DNA of 64,000 bases from Lentzea sp. NBRC 102530. GTDB lineage: Bacteria; Actinomycetota; Actinomycetes; Mycobacteriales; Pseudonocardiaceae. The DNA lies in the NCBI RefSeq assembly GCF_030269365.1, contig NZ_BSTF01000001.1, positions 310,001-374,000 of the forward strand. Reading direction: 5' to 3'. Positions 1 to 7,491 of the stretch are shown piece by piece. A program made the position numbers and the translations under genes. The notes below the pieces were generated by a model. That model saw only the letters and a program-made list of their open reading frames with translations, was not told where the DNA came from and did no database searches. How positions within the stretch are numbered: the stretch's first letter is position 1; each line of letters opens with the position of its first letter.

Positions 1-2
1 TG

Positions 3-392
3 CGCGCCCGCCTGCGCGCCTGGACCGCGGACGGCGCGAGCCTCGCCGACCCACCGCTGCAGGGCATCACCCTGGGCCAGTGGTACCGGGTGAACCGCCG
101 CAACGCCGCCCTGAACGCGCCGCGTCGTGGTGCCGGGCTGACCGCGCAGGGCCGGCAGGCGAGGGCGGAGACCCGTGCGCTCGCGCACCGGCGGGATCCG
201 GTGGAACGCAGCCGGGAGAAGGGGCGCCGGCGGCAGGAGGTGCTCGACGGCCTGCTGGTGCCGGGGCAGGAGGTGCCGTCGTTCGCCGACTCGTGGCGGC
301 TGGTGGCGGACCTGATCCCGGTGCAGCGGGTGTGTTCGGCCTGTGGGCACGTGCGGAACGAGGTGTCGCGGCAGGCGCACCGGGTGGCGTGA
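3..392 (+). CDS. C-terminal part of an unrecognised basic protein (start outside window)
   Basis: The frame is open from the window edge to a TGA at 390-392, so the start lies upstream and only the last 129 residues are visible. The middle (residues 50-80) is rich in Arg and Glu and looks helical. Near the end there is one Cys-x-x-Cys pair (C111, C114 in CSACG), which could be half of a zinc site. I do not recognise the family. The tail has a weak resemblance to the zinc-finger region of IS605 OrfB/TnpB proteins (a FADSW-like stretch, then CSACG), but the second Cys pair and the catalytic region are not present, so this is only a possibility. Nothing in the following 500 bases continues the gene. 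Confidence 0.45.
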   Translation, partial: RARLRAWTADGASLADPPLQGITLGQWYRVNRRNAALNAPRRGAGLTAQGRQARAETRALAHRRDPVERSREKGRRRQEVLDGLLVPGQEVPSFADSWRLVADLIPVQRVCSACGHVRNEVSRQAHRVA

Positions 393-893
393 GGCGCCCG
401 CGCGTCGCAGCGTGGGATACAGCGTGGGATGTCGCGCACCTGGTGACGTGAGGCGCCCGTGCTGCGGGCGAGGGCAAGCGAGTCGTGTGGGGCAGGTCCG
501 CGTCTCGTCGCGCCGGCTTACGGCACTCGCCCGTCGCTTGCTGTGTTCGCTCATGCCGTGCCGCACGCAGCCCGCCGTGCCGCCCGTTGTGTCTGTGAGT
601 GCCGTGCCGCTTGCCGTGCCGCCCGTCGCGTCCGTGAGTGCCGTGCCGCCTGCCGCCTGCCGCGCCACCCGTCGCGTCCGCGAGCGCCGTGCCGGTCGTC
701 ACTTTTGTCGCGATCTTGAACGGGCCGCAGCCGATCCTTCCGGCGCCGATGTACCGCCGCTGAGCTGCACGAACACCTTCCTGTGCCTCGCGCCGCGCGC
801 GGCCGGGCGCCGCGCGAATTCGGTGAGCGGTGGTTGAAGCCTGCCGGGGCGGGCACCCCTGACGAGTTTCTGTTTCCTGATGAAGGGGCCGAC
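393..893. other. Gene-free stretch with tandem repeats
   Basis: No convincing gene is present on either strand. The candidate frames are Arg/Pro/Ala-rich, as expected from random reading of GC-rich DNA. The stretch holds a 39-base tandem repeat (separate entry) and the presumed promoter of the HesB-like gene. A GAAGGGG ribosome-binding site at 882-888 lies just before that gene's ATG. Confidence 0.6.
574..695. repeat. 39-bp tandem repeat, about three copies
   Basis: Units start at 574, 613 and 659. Each reads GCCGTGCCGCCCGT, then GTG/GCG TC, then GTGAGTGCCGTGCCG. Copies 1 and 2 differ at a few positions. Copy 3 is more diverged and follows a short 7-base partial duplication (652-658). No stable fold or reading frame explains the repeat. 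It lies in the intergenic stretch between the left-edge gene and the HesB-like gene. Confidence 0.7.
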
Positions 894-1196
894 ATGCTCG
901 AAGTGACGCCGATGGCCGCCGAGGTCATCAACGAGCTCACGTCACAGTCAGCCGCCGCCAACGACGATGTCGGCCTGCGGTTCGCACTCGCCGCCGAGCA
1001 GGACAGCCAGGCCGCCCTGGAGCTGTCGCTCAGCGAGGCCGTCGACGGTGATCAGGTGGTGACCGCCGACGCCGGGGCCAAGGTCATCATGGAGCCCGCC
1101 GCGGCGCAGTACCTGGACGACAAGGTCCTCGACGTGCGCCAGGACGACGAGGGCAACCCGGCCTTCGCGATCGCGCGCCAGGACCTGCCCACCTGA
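894..1196 (+). CDS. HesB/IscA-like fold protein without cysteines
   Basis: This is a 100-residue acidic protein. ATG at 894 follows a GAAGGGG ribosome-binding site by 5 bases. The opening (MLEVTPMAAEVINEL) matches the start of the HesB/IscA (Fe-S biogenesis) fold, a family common in actinobacteria. The later alternation of short strands (VGLRFALAAE, DQVVTADAGAKVIM, AAQYLDDKVLDV) also fits that fold. True A-type Fe-S carriers bind the cluster through three conserved cysteines, but this protein contains none. It therefore probably does not carry an Fe-S cluster in the usual way, and its role is unknown. It appears to be a single-gene unit, and a strong hairpin follows it. The family call comes from the general pattern and is moderate. 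Confidence 0.7.
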   Translation: MLEVTPMAAEVINELTSQSAAANDDVGLRFALAAEQDSQAALELSLSEAVDGDQVVTADAGAKVIMEPAAAQYLDDKVLDVRQDDEGNPAFAIARQDLPT

Positions 1197-1205
1197 CCTG
1201 GGCAC

Positions 1206-1253
1206 ACGACACGGGCCGGGCCTCCTCGACTGAGGAGGCCCGGCCCGTGTCGT
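1206..1253. terminator. Bidirectional terminator hairpin
   Basis: A perfect 22-bp stem (1206-1227 with 1232-1253) closes a 4-base loop, GACT. It lies between two convergent genes: the HesB-like gene ending at 1196 and the lectin-LysM gene ending at 1270. The placement and symmetry suggest it stops transcription from both sides. There is no long T tract, as is usual in GC-rich actinobacteria. Confidence 0.8.
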
Positions 1254-1269
1254 TCACGAAGCCCTGCGA

Positions 1270-1836
1270 TCAGGGGATGGTCAGCACCTGACCGGGCTGG
1301 ATGAGGTCGGGGTTCGCGATGCCGTTGGCGTTCGCGATCTCCATGTAGCGGTTGCCGTCGCCGTAGAAGCGCTCGGCGATCGCCCACAGCGAGTCGCCGC
1401 CCTGGACCTCGTAGGTCTGCACGGCGGGCGCGGCCGGAGCGGCCGGGGCCTCTTCGACGACCGGGGCCGGGGCTTGCGGGGCCTCCGGGGTGGCCTGCGG
1501 CGAGTCGGTGTTGGTGTTCGTGGCCCACTTCGGGCTGCCGTCGCCGCCGACGACGACCAGGTTGCGGTCGTTCTGCAGGACGAGGTGCGAGCCGGAGTTG
1601 CCCTGGGTGCCGGTGGACCAGACGGCGTTGTTGTCGTCGGTGTAGAGGACGAAGTTGCCGTCGTCCTGGAACGACGCGCGCACGGCGCCCTTGCCGTCGG
1701 TGCCGCTGGCCCACACCGTGCCGGTGTTCTCCGACAGCACCAGGTTCCCGTCGGACTGCAGGGTCAGCTGGTAGCCGTTGGCGCTGGTCAGCTGCTGGCC
1801 GCGGGTGAGTTCCTGCCCGGCTTGCAAGGTGTCCAC
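1270..1836 (-). CDS. B-type (bulb) lectin domain plus C-terminal LysM domain
   Basis: Residues 1-110 form a mannose-binding bulb-lectin domain. Three Q-x-D-x-N-x-V motifs are visible (LQSDGNLVLSE, FQDDGNFVLYT, LQNDRNLVVVG), the third with Arg in place of Gly. A Pro/Ala-rich linker follows at 115-138. A LysM peptidoglycan-binding module ends the protein (YEVQGGDSLWAIAERFYGD to QPGQVLTIP). I chose the GTG at 1836 because a GGAG site lies 8 bases upstream. An in-frame ATG at 1926 would add 30 Arg/Phe-rich residues without a signal peptide. No export signal is visible with either start, which is odd for a wall-binding protein. It lies beside two NlpC/P60 genes on the same strand, which suggests a cell-surface role. 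Confidence 0.82.
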   Translation of the reverse strand: MDTLQAGQELTRGQQLTSANGYQLTLQSDGNLVLSENTGTVWASGTDGKGAVRASFQDDGNFVLYTDDNNAVWSTGTQGNSGSHLVLQNDRNLVVVGGDGSPKWATNTNTDSPQATPEAPQAPAPVVEEAPAAPAAPAVQTYEVQGGDSLWAIAERFYGDGNRYMEIANANGIANPDLIQPGQVLTIP

Positions 1837-1960
1837 AAAAAGCTCCACTTCGAACGATGACGACCGCCCGAAACGGCGGCGCCCGAAGCGGAACCTAGTG
1901 AAGGCCGGAGCACACCGCTCGCCCACGGCGGAACGTGCACCCGAGGGGGTGAAAAACGAA

Positions 1961-1992
1961 GAACGCCCCCTGCCCGAAGGCAGGAGGCGTTC
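1961..1992 (-). terminator. Terminator hairpin after the first NlpC/P60 gene
   Basis: Left arm 1961-1974 pairs with 1979-1992 around a CGAA tetraloop: 14 bp with one C/A mismatch. It lies 14 bases downstream of the stop of the minus-strand gene that ends at 2006. Confidence 0.65.
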
Positions 1993-2005
1993 GACGGAGA
2001 CGAAA

Positions 2006-2992
2006 TCAGCCCTCGATGCGGCGGATGACCGAGATCGGGCCGATCGAGTCGATGTCGGCGATCTTCACCGGCACGCCCTCGGTGGACGCGTGCACGGCGC
2101 GGATGCCGTCGACCGCCATCGCCACGTGCGACTGGCTGGAGTAGTACACGATGATGTCGCCGGCCTGGACCTGGCTGCGGCTGACCGAACGACCGGCGGC
2201 CGCCTGGGCGTAGCTGGTGCGGCCGATGGACACGCCCGCCGAGCGGTACGCGGCCTGGATCAGCGACGAGCAGTCCCACGAGTTGGGGCCGTTCGAGCCG
2301 TACACGTAGGGCTTGCCGCGCTGCGCGAGCGCGAACGACAGCGCCTGACCCGCGGCACCCGCGGGCACCGAGATGTTCGACATGTCACCGGCGGCCGCGA
2401 GCTGGTTGCGGGTGGCCGCGCTGAAACCGTCGTAGACCTTCTTGGCGTCGGCGAGCTGCTTGTCGAGCTCCGCCTTCTTCTGGTCCATCTCGGCGACGAT
2501 CTTCTTCGACGCCTCGGTGGCCTCGTTCGCGGTCTTCGTCGCCGAATCGGCGGCGTTGACGGCGTCGGTGAGCTTCTGCAGCGCCTCGGCGTTGTCGGCC
2601 GCGAGGATGTTGATGGCCGACATGCGGTTGAGGAAGTCCTGCTGCGAGTCGCTCACCAGCAGCGCGGAGATCTGGCTGAAGTTCGCGCCCGAGTTGGTGG
2701 CCTCGGTGAGGAGGTCGACCTGTCCGCGCAGCGCCTCTTCCGCCTGCTGCGCGGTGGCCAGGTCACCCTTGGCCTTGTCCAGTTCGCCCTGCTTGGCCTT
2801 CAGGTCGTCCTGGGCCTTGAGGTGGTCCTGGTTGAGCTTGGACGCCTGCTCCTGCAGCTCGTTGTACTTCTTGAGCGCGTCCGCGGCGTTGGGCTGAGCG
2901 GTGGCCGGCGCCGTCGGGAGTGCTGCCGCGACGACTGCTGCCGTCGCTACAAGAGCTCCACGCACGATGCGGCGTGAGGGTTGCGACACCAC
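2006..2992 (-). CDS. Secreted NlpC/P60 peptidoglycan endopeptidase (RipA-like), paralog 1
   Basis: This 328-residue protein has a signal peptide (residues 1-32, ending near ATAQ). A long coiled coil follows at about residues 35-200, rich in Lys, Glu and Gln (for example LKAQDDLKAKQGELDKAKGD). The C-terminal NlpC/P60 domain starts at about residue 213. The likely catalytic residues are Cys241 (SWDCSSL), His289 (SQSHVAM) and His301. The family cleaves the D-Glu to diaminopimelate bond in stem peptides and acts in cell separation and wall turnover. The coiled coil resembles that of RipA/PcsB-type proteins, where it blocks the active site or docks to FtsEX. Its neighbour (3214-4182) is a clear paralog with the same layout, which points to tandem duplication. 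An AGGAGG site lies just upstream of the start. Confidence 0.93.
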   Translation of the reverse strand: MVSQPSRRIVRGALVATAAVVAAALPTAPATAQPNAADALKKYNELQEQASKLNQDHLKAQDDLKAKQGELDKAKGDLATAQQAEEALRGQVDLLTEATNSGANFSQISALLVSDSQQDFLNRMSAINILAADNAEALQKLTDAVNAADSATKTANEATEASKKIVAEMDQKKAELDKQLADAKKVYDGFSAATRNQLAAAGDMSNISVPAGAAGQALSFALAQRGKPYVYGSNGPNSWDCSSLIQAAYRSAGVSIGRTSYAQAAAGRSVSRSQVQAGDIIVYYSSQSHVAMAVDGIRAVHASTEGVPVKIADIDSIGPISVIRRIEG

Positions 2993-3213
2993 GTCGCGGG
3001 TCCTCCTTTTTCCTGGCGGCCGCCCCGCGAGAACTACTCCGCGTAAGGCGACAACCTTGGCGTGTGCCCCAAGCGGGTTAACTGCTGGGCCGAAGGTCTC
3101 GGACAGGTTACGGAATGACCTTGCCTTCGTCCAGCACCGGGGACCGGCACCTTGCTGGCCCGCACGCTCTCACAGTCGTCTACGTCGCTTTATCGCGGGG
3201 TAGGAGAGAAGCG
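2993..3213 (-). promoter_or_regulatory. 221-bp leader/promoter of NlpC/P60 gene 1, unusually structured
   Basis: The stretch between the two paralogs is richer in A/T than its surroundings. It holds two TAAC-type elements on the coding strand (GTAACC near 3110 and GTTAACCC near 3075) and a small hairpin with CGCG arms near 3035. The TAAC elements loosely resemble half-sites bound by the response regulator MtrA, which controls wall hydrolases in related bacteria, but the spacing is not the usual one. The role is an inference. I looked for a c-di-AMP riboswitch and did not find its conserved core. Confidence 0.3.
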
Positions 3214-4182
3214 TCACCCGACCACCCGGCGAATCACCGAAATGGGGCCGATGGAGTCGATGTTCGCCACCTTCACCGGCACGCCCTCGGTCGACGCGTG
3301 GACCGCGCGGGTGCCGTCCACGACCATCGCGACGTGCGACTGACCTGAGTAGTAGATGACGAGATCGCCCGGCGCGACCTCGCCGCGACCCACGGCGCGG
3401 CCCACCTTCGCCTGGTCGTAGGTGACGCGGGGGATCGACACGCCCGCCGAGGCGTAGGCCTTCTGCATCAGCGACGAGCAGTCCCACGAGTCCGGACCGT
3501 TCGCGCCGAACACGTACGGCTCGCCCTGCTGCGCCAGCGCGAAGTTCAGCGCCGCGCCCGCCGCGCCGGCCGGGGCGCTCACCGTCACCTTCGGACCGGT
3601 GCTCGCCAGCGTCTGCTGCTGCGGTCGCGTCAACGACTGGTACTTCGTGCGCGCGGTCGACACCTGCGCGTCCATCGCGGTCTTGCGGGTCGCCACGTCC
3701 GCGGCGAACTTCTCGGCGGCGCCGGCGGCGGTCGTCGCGTCCGTGCGCGCCTTCTGGGCCGTGGTCAGCGCCGCGTCGAGCCGGGCGACGGCCTCGTTCT
3801 GGTCGGCCGCGATGATGTTCATCGCCTGCATCCGCTCCAGGAAGTCCTGCTGGGACGTCGACGTGAGCAGCGCGGAGATGTTGTTGAACCGCGCGCCCTC
3901 GAACGACGCCTCGGTCAGCACGTCGACCTGGCCGCGGAACTGCTCGGAGTCCGCGAGCGCCTTCTTCTCGGCCTCGGTCGCGGCGGCGACGATCGCGTTC
4001 GCCTGTTGCAGGTCGCCCTGCGCTTTCAGGTGGTCCTGGCTGAGCTTCTCCGCCTCGCGGGTGAGGTCGTTGTAGACCTTCAGCGCGTCTTCGGCGGGTT
4101 GCGCGTGAGCCGAGGGCATCGACACCACCGTCGCGGCGATCACGGCGGCCAGGGCGGTGGTCCTTGCGGCACGGCCGGGCAC
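3214..4182 (-). CDS. Secreted NlpC/P60 peptidoglycan endopeptidase, paralog 2
   Basis: This 322-residue protein has the same layout as its downstream neighbour. A signal peptide (1-28, ending SAHAQ) comes first, then a coiled coil to about residue 195, then an NlpC/P60 domain with Cys235 (SWDCSSL) and His283 (GQSHVAM). The two catalytic domains are very similar, while the coiled coils have diverged more. The start is GTG at 4182, placed by an AGGAGG site 4 bases upstream. That site lies inside a 9-bp inverted repeat (4186-4221), so translation may be controlled by RNA folding. The gene has its own 221-bp downstream spacer, so the two paralogs are probably transcribed separately. The predicted role is cutting peptide stems during septation or growth. 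Confidence 0.92.
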   Translation of the reverse strand: MPGRAARTTALAAVIAATVVSMPSAHAQPAEDALKVYNDLTREAEKLSQDHLKAQGDLQQANAIVAAATEAEKKALADSEQFRGQVDVLTEASFEGARFNNISALLTSTSQQDFLERMQAMNIIAADQNEAVARLDAALTTAQKARTDATTAAGAAEKFAADVATRKTAMDAQVSTARTKYQSLTRPQQQTLASTGPKVTVSAPAGAAGAALNFALAQQGEPYVFGANGPDSWDCSSLMQKAYASAGVSIPRVTYDQAKVGRAVGRGEVAPGDLVIYYSGQSHVAMVVDGTRAVHASTEGVPVKVANIDSIGPISVIRRVVG

Positions 4183-4185
4183 GCG

Positions 4186-4221
4186 GCCTCCTCAAAAGTC
4201 GGGATCGGCTTCTGAGGAGGC
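4186..4221 (-). promoter_or_regulatory. Hairpin that covers the ribosome-binding site of NlpC/P60 gene 2
   Basis: GCCTCCTCA (4186-4194) is the exact complement of TGAGGAGGC (4213-4221). In the minus-strand mRNA the AGGAGG of the ribosome-binding site (4187-4192) would pair with an upstream anti-SD arm, leaving an 18-base loop. The GTG start follows directly. The arrangement fits translational control; a plain upstream terminator is the alternative. Confidence 0.45.
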
Positions 4222-4245
4222 GTACGGCCTGACGGGTGAGTGGGT

Positions 4246-4398
4246 TCAGTCGAACTGGACGAGCGGTCCCTCCAGCACGACGAGGGGAGCGTCGACCTCG
4301 ACGTCCACGAGCTCGTCGGCGAGCACGGGCGACGCGGTCACGAGCGCGACTCCCGCGGCGGCGGCCAGAACGGTTGCGATGCGTGCGGAAATGGACAC
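4246..4398 (-). CDS. 50-residue secreted peptide, unknown function
   Basis: A short frame runs from GTG at 4398 to TGA at 4246. It has a textbook signal peptide: a short basic start (MSISARIA), a 13-residue Ala/Val/Leu core, and a cleavage region ending SPVLADE. The mature part would be only about 23 residues, acidic and hydrophobic (DELVDVEVDAPLVV to VQFD), without Cys. No strong ribosome-binding site is seen, so the gene may be leaderless. It sits between the NlpC/P60 gene and the zinc-ribbon gene on the same strand. I know of no family. The signal-peptide pattern is the main support, and chance is possible at this length. Confidence 0.5.
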   Translation of the reverse strand: MSISARIATVLAAAAGVALVTASPVLADELVDVEVDAPLVVLEGPLVQFD

Positions 4399-4449
4399 GC
4401 AGAGCAACCTAACCCACTCAAACGGTGCAAAACGGTCGTGCTCACCCGA

Positions 4450-4767
4450 TCAGGCGGCACGATGTGCCTCGATCGAGGCACGGCACGCGGCGATCAGCCG
4501 GGCCGTGGCGGCGCTGCCCCCGCACCCACAGCGGGGGCAGCGCATCGCGACGTCACCCCCGAGCTCGTCGACCACGACGCCCAGCGGGGAGTCGCAGCCA
4601 CGGCACCACCGGTGCCGCGTGACCGGGTTGACGTGCACGGGCGACGACACGCACTGGTGGATCCACCTCCCGTGCACGTGGCAGGTCAGCCGGTCGTCGG
4701 GCGCCAGGACGCCGTCGTCCTCCGCGTGGTCCTCCTCGACCAGTGTTGCGATGAGCGTGGCGATCAT
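4450..4767 (-). CDS. Small zinc-ribbon-type protein, unknown function
   Basis: This 105-residue protein begins at an ATG 8 bases after a GGAGGG site. It carries several Cys/His pairs: CHVHGRWIHQC, HVN to TRHRWCRGCDS (WCRGC), and MRCPRCGCG. The pattern suggests one or two treble-clef or zinc-ribbon sites. The C-terminus is an Ala/Arg helix. No enzyme motif is seen. It lies 27 bases downstream of an MFS exporter gene, on the same strand as a cysteine-synthase-like enzyme gene, so it is probably part of that transcription unit. A role as a metal sensor or metal-binding accessory is a guess from context. The coding call is firm because the Cys-rich composition differs from that of random frames. 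Confidence 0.72.
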   Translation of the reverse strand: MIATLIATLVEEDHAEDDGVLAPDDRLTCHVHGRWIHQCVSSPVHVNPVTRHRWCRGCDSPLGVVVDELGGDVAMRCPRCGCGGSAATARLIAACRASIEAHRAA

Positions 4768-4794
4768 GGCGACCCTCCGATCCGGAACCTGCCT

Positions 4795-5979
4795 CTACTC
4801 GGACGTCGAAGGGGCGAGCTCCGAATCGACACGTGCCGCCAAGATCTTCAGCGCCCACGCACACCCGAGTCCTACGGCGACGAGGACGAGCCACGGCGCC
4901 CACGGCACACCCGCGCGCCGGGCGGCGTCGAACCCGATCCCGGTCAGCAGGTTGCCGAGCAGGATCCCAACGCCCACGACGGTGTTGTAGAGCCCGTAAT
5001 GCGTCGCCACGAGCCGATCACCGGACAGCGAGACGATCTTGTCCATTTCGAACGGGAACACCACCATCGTCCCCACCGCGAGCAGGGCGGCGCACAGCAC
5101 GAGCCCTGCCGGGCCGAACCCGGCGGGCAGGAAGGCCAGTCCCAGCACCGCCATCCCGGCCGCCAGCGCCCGGTCGGGCCCGAGCCGCGCCCGCGCCCAT
5201 GCCGTGACCCGCAGCTGGCCGGCGACCGCCAGCACGCCCGACACCGCGAACAGCACGGCCGTGAGCACCGCCGACCCCGAGGCCAGCGGCAACGCCAGGT
5301 AGACCTGGAACGACAGCACGTAAGAGCCGGTCATCGCGAGTGCGAACAGCACGAACCGCCTGGTGGAGAACACGCTCCGCCAGTCCGCGAGCACCGAGTC
5401 ACCCGACGGCGATCCCGCGCGGGCGGGCAGCGACCGCCACTGCAACACCGTCAGCGCGAGGAACACCAGGGCCGCCACCAGGCACGTCAGCCGGAAGTCC
5501 ACCGCGGTCAGCGCGAGCCCGACGAGCGGCCCCACCAGGATGCCGGTCTGGTAGAAGACGTTGAACAACGCGAACGCCTCCACCCGCCGCGGCCCGGCGT
5601 CGGCCGCCACGTACGCGCGCACTGCCGGGTTGAACAACGCCCCGGCGAACCCCGTCGCGGCGGACGCGATCACCAGCGCCGGCACGCCGTCCACGAGCCC
5701 GAGCAGCGCGAACCCGCCCGTGCGCAACGCACAGCCCGCCACGATCAAGGGCTTGTACCCCAGGCGATCGGCCAGGGTCCCGCCGATCAGGAACATGCCC
5801 TGCTGCGCGAAGTTCCGCACCCCCAGGACCAGGCCGACGGCCCACCCGGCGAGCGCGAGCGTGACGGACAGGTGCGCGGCGAGGTACGGCATCAGCATGT
5901 AGAAGCCGACGTTGATGCTGAACTGGTTGAGCAGCAACAACTGCACGCTGCGGTCGAACGAGCGGAACCTGGCGATCAC
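4795..5979 (-). CDS. MFS exporter paired with the cysteine-synthase-like enzyme
   Basis: This 394-residue membrane protein has about 12 hydrophobic segments. The loop between segments 2 and 3 carries a motif A-like [12 protein letters not shown]. The GTG start at 5979 overlaps the stop of the upstream enzyme gene (GTGA), so the two are translationally coupled. An in-frame ATG at 6024 lies inside that gene and is less likely. Drug:H+ antiporter-like MFS proteins of this size often export small metabolites. Coupling to a cysteine-synthase-like enzyme in an iron-box locus suggests it exports the product of that enzyme or a metallophore made from it. The substrate is an inference. Confidence 0.88.
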   Translation of the reverse strand: MIARFRSFDRSVQLLLLNQFSINVGFYMLMPYLAAHLSVTLALAGWAVGLVLGVRNFAQQGMFLIGGTLADRLGYKPLIVAGCALRTGGFALLGLVDGVPALVIASAATGFAGALFNPAVRAYVAADAGPRRVEAFALFNVFYQTGILVGPLVGLALTAVDFRLTCLVAALVFLALTVLQWRSLPARAGSPSGDSVLADWRSVFSTRRFVLFALAMTGSYVLSFQVYLALPLASGSAVLTAVLFAVSGVLAVAGQLRVTAWARARLGPDRALAAGMAVLGLAFLPAGFGPAGLVLCAALLAVGTMVVFPFEMDKIVSLSGDRLVATHYGLYNTVVGVGILLGNLLTGIGFDAARRAGVPWAPWLVLVAVGLGCAWALKILAARVDSELAPSTSE

Positions 5980-7019
5980 GCCGTCACCGCCATCGGGTCC
6001 ACAATGGAGGCACAGCGCGTCCACGACAGCACCTCACGCTCACCCGGCGTCTCGACCACCAGCGGATCGGCTCCCGGAACGACGTCCAGCACCCCGTTCG
6101 CGGCGCAGTACTCGTCGTTGAACACCGTGTCGAAGTAGCGCTGCGGCCCGTCCGGGAACACCGCGGCGATCCGCGTTCCCGGCGGCGACGTGCGTGCCAC
6201 CCAGGACGCCACCAGCGCCACCGCGCCGACGCTCCAGCCACCGCTCGCGTAGTGCCGCGCGGCGAGCGTCCGGCACGCCCACACGGCCTCGCCGGGGTTG
6301 ACCCAGTGCACCTCGGCGAACGCCGGGTAGTCGACGTTGCGCGGGAAGATGCTCGACCCGAGCCCGCGCATCAGCCGGGTCCTGGCGGGCTGGCCGAAGA
6401 TCGTCGAGCCGATCGTGTCGACGCCGACCAGGCGCAACGCCGGGAAGTGCTGCCGCAGCACCGACGACACGCCCGCGCTGTGCCCGCCGGTGCCGACCGC
6501 GCACACCAGCACGTCGACGTGCCCGAGTTGCTCGGCCAGTTCGTGGGCGAGCGGCGCGTAACCCGCCACGTTGTCGGGGTTGTTGTACTGGTCGGGGCAG
6601 TACGCGCCGGGGAGTTCGGCGAGCAACGCCGCGACCCGCTGACGGCGGGCCTCCTGCCAGCCCCCGGTCGGATGTGGACGGTCGACCACCTCGACGGTGG
6701 CGCCGTACGCGCGCAGCATCCGCTGGATGATCGGTTCCAGGCCGGGATCGGTGACCAGCGTGACCGGGATGCCGTGCACGATGCCGGCGAGCGCGAGGCC
6801 GAGCCCGAGCGTGCCGCTGGTCGATTCGACGACGTGACCACCCGGCGTGAGGTCACCGCGTTCCAGTGCGCACCTGATCATGTGCAGGGCGGCGCGGTCC
6901 TTCATCCCACCGCCGGGGTTGGCGCTCTCCAGCTTCGCCCAGAAACCGGTGGGGGTGGTGCGGGAGAGCTCGTCGATCCAGAGCACGGGCGTGCTCCGGT
7001 CCAGCACGGGGACAGACAT
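5976..7019 (-). CDS. PLP-dependent cysteine synthase-like enzyme (fold type II)
   Basis: This 347-residue protein starts at an ATG after a GAGGGA site. The PLP lysine is Lys40 in [12 protein letters not shown]. The substrate-loop motif is [11 protein letters not shown] (TSGNTG in classical cysteine synthase), and a Gly-rich phosphate loop appears as GTGGHSAG. Classical enzymes make cysteine from O-acetylserine. Relatives such as SbnA use O-phosphoserine and glutamate to make a precursor of 2,3-diaminopropionate for siderophores. The changed substrate loop (Asn replaced by Leu) and the DtxR box upstream fit a specialised role better than housekeeping cysteine synthesis. The exact reaction cannot be read from sequence. 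It is coupled to the MFS gene and lies 53 bases after a His-rich exported protein gene. Confidence 0.88.
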   Translation of the reverse strand: MSVPVLDRSTPVLWIDELSRTTPTGFWAKLESANPGGGMKDRAALHMIRCALERGDLTPGGHVVESTSGTLGLGLALAGIVHGIPVTLVTDPGLEPIIQRMLRAYGATVEVVDRPHPTGGWQEARRQRVAALLAELPGAYCPDQYNNPDNVAGYAPLAHELAEQLGHVDVLVCAVGTGGHSAGVSSVLRQHFPALRLVGVDTIGSTIFGQPARTRLMRGLGSSIFPRNVDYPAFAEVHWVNPGEAVWACRTLAARHYASGGWSVGAVALVASWVARTSPPGTRIAAVFPDGPQRYFDTVFNDEYCAANGVLDVVPGADPLVVETPGEREVLSWTRCASIVDPMAVTA

Positions 7020-7072
7020 GGGAATCCCTCGGAAATGGTGTGCGGAAAGGGCGTAGGGGGCAGGGGCCCGGC

Positions 7073-7411
7073 CTACGTCCGGGAGATTCCGAGGTCGAGC
7101 AGCAGCGAACGCCCTGAGCTGACGTGGTCCGTGACGGGGCACGAGCGCGGTCTCGCGGCGGGGCGTTCGACGGGGTCCGCCTCCGGCGCCGTGAACGACG
7201 GCGCGCCGACCTGGGCGGCGGCCTGGGCCGGCGCGCTGGGGGAGGCCTGGTGGGTGTCGCCGTGGTGGCACAGTTCGCCGGAGATACCGGGCACGAGCGC
7301 GCCGTGGTGCGCGGGCTCCGGCGGGCACGCCGGGTGCAGCGCGAACACCGCGAGCAACAGGAGTGCGAAGACCACGAATCGGCCACGCCGTGTCGTCGGT
7401 CGGTTTCGCAC
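7073..7411 (-). CDS. Small exported His/Cys-containing protein at an iron-regulated locus
   Basis: The frame from GTG at 7411 encodes 112 residues; a TTG at 7420 would add three. A basic N-terminus and a hydrophobic core ([14 protein letters not shown]) predict export or membrane anchoring. A short His/Cys-rich part follows ([11 protein letters not shown], then ELCHHGDTH), then a long Ala/Pro-rich disordered stretch, and a conserved-looking tail ([12 protein letters not shown]). It is the first gene of the minus-strand unit, and its start lies 44 bases from the DtxR box. The His/Cys cluster could bind a metal or be a modified peptide segment. I know of no family with certainty. No strong ribosome-binding site is visible. 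Confidence 0.6.
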   Translation of the reverse strand: MRNRPTTRRGRFVVFALLLLAVFALHPACPPEPAHHGALVPGISGELCHHGDTHQASPSAPAQAAAQVGAPSFTAPEADPVERPAARPRSCPVTDHVSSGRSLLLDLGISRT

Positions 7412-7454
7412 GGTGATCAATCTACCGCACTGTCCGATAGCGCGGATTCGCCTG

Positions 7455-7473
7455 TTAAGTTAGGCAAGCCTAA
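7455..7473. promoter_or_regulatory. DtxR/IdeR-type iron box
   Basis: TTAAGTTAGGCAAGCCTAA matches the DtxR/IdeR consensus TTAGGTTAGGCTAACCTAA at 16 of 19 positions. It lies between two divergent units: the exported-protein/PLP-enzyme/MFS unit to the left and the siderophore-binding lipoprotein/MFS unit to the right. DtxR-family repressors bind such boxes when iron is plentiful, so both units are probably induced by iron starvation. Confidence 0.88.
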
Positions 7474-7491
7474 ACTCAGGAGGTGGACAGA

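Noticed and set aside
3035..3115. MtrA-binding direct repeat upstream of NlpC/P60 gene 1
   Set aside because: TAAC-type half-sites are present but about 30 bases apart. The known sites are closely spaced, so I kept only a weak note.
2993..3213. c-di-AMP (ydaO-type) riboswitch in front of the first NlpC/P60 gene
   Set aside because: Such riboswitches often precede NlpC/P60 genes in actinobacteria, but the conserved core segments (GGGGAACC-, GGGGUGAA- and CAGCUAAC-type) are not present on the coding strand.
4240..6138. Long plus-strand frame opposite the MFS and zinc-ribbon genes
   Set aside because: It is Arg/Gln/Pro/His-rich without any motif, and it covers well-supported minus-strand genes.
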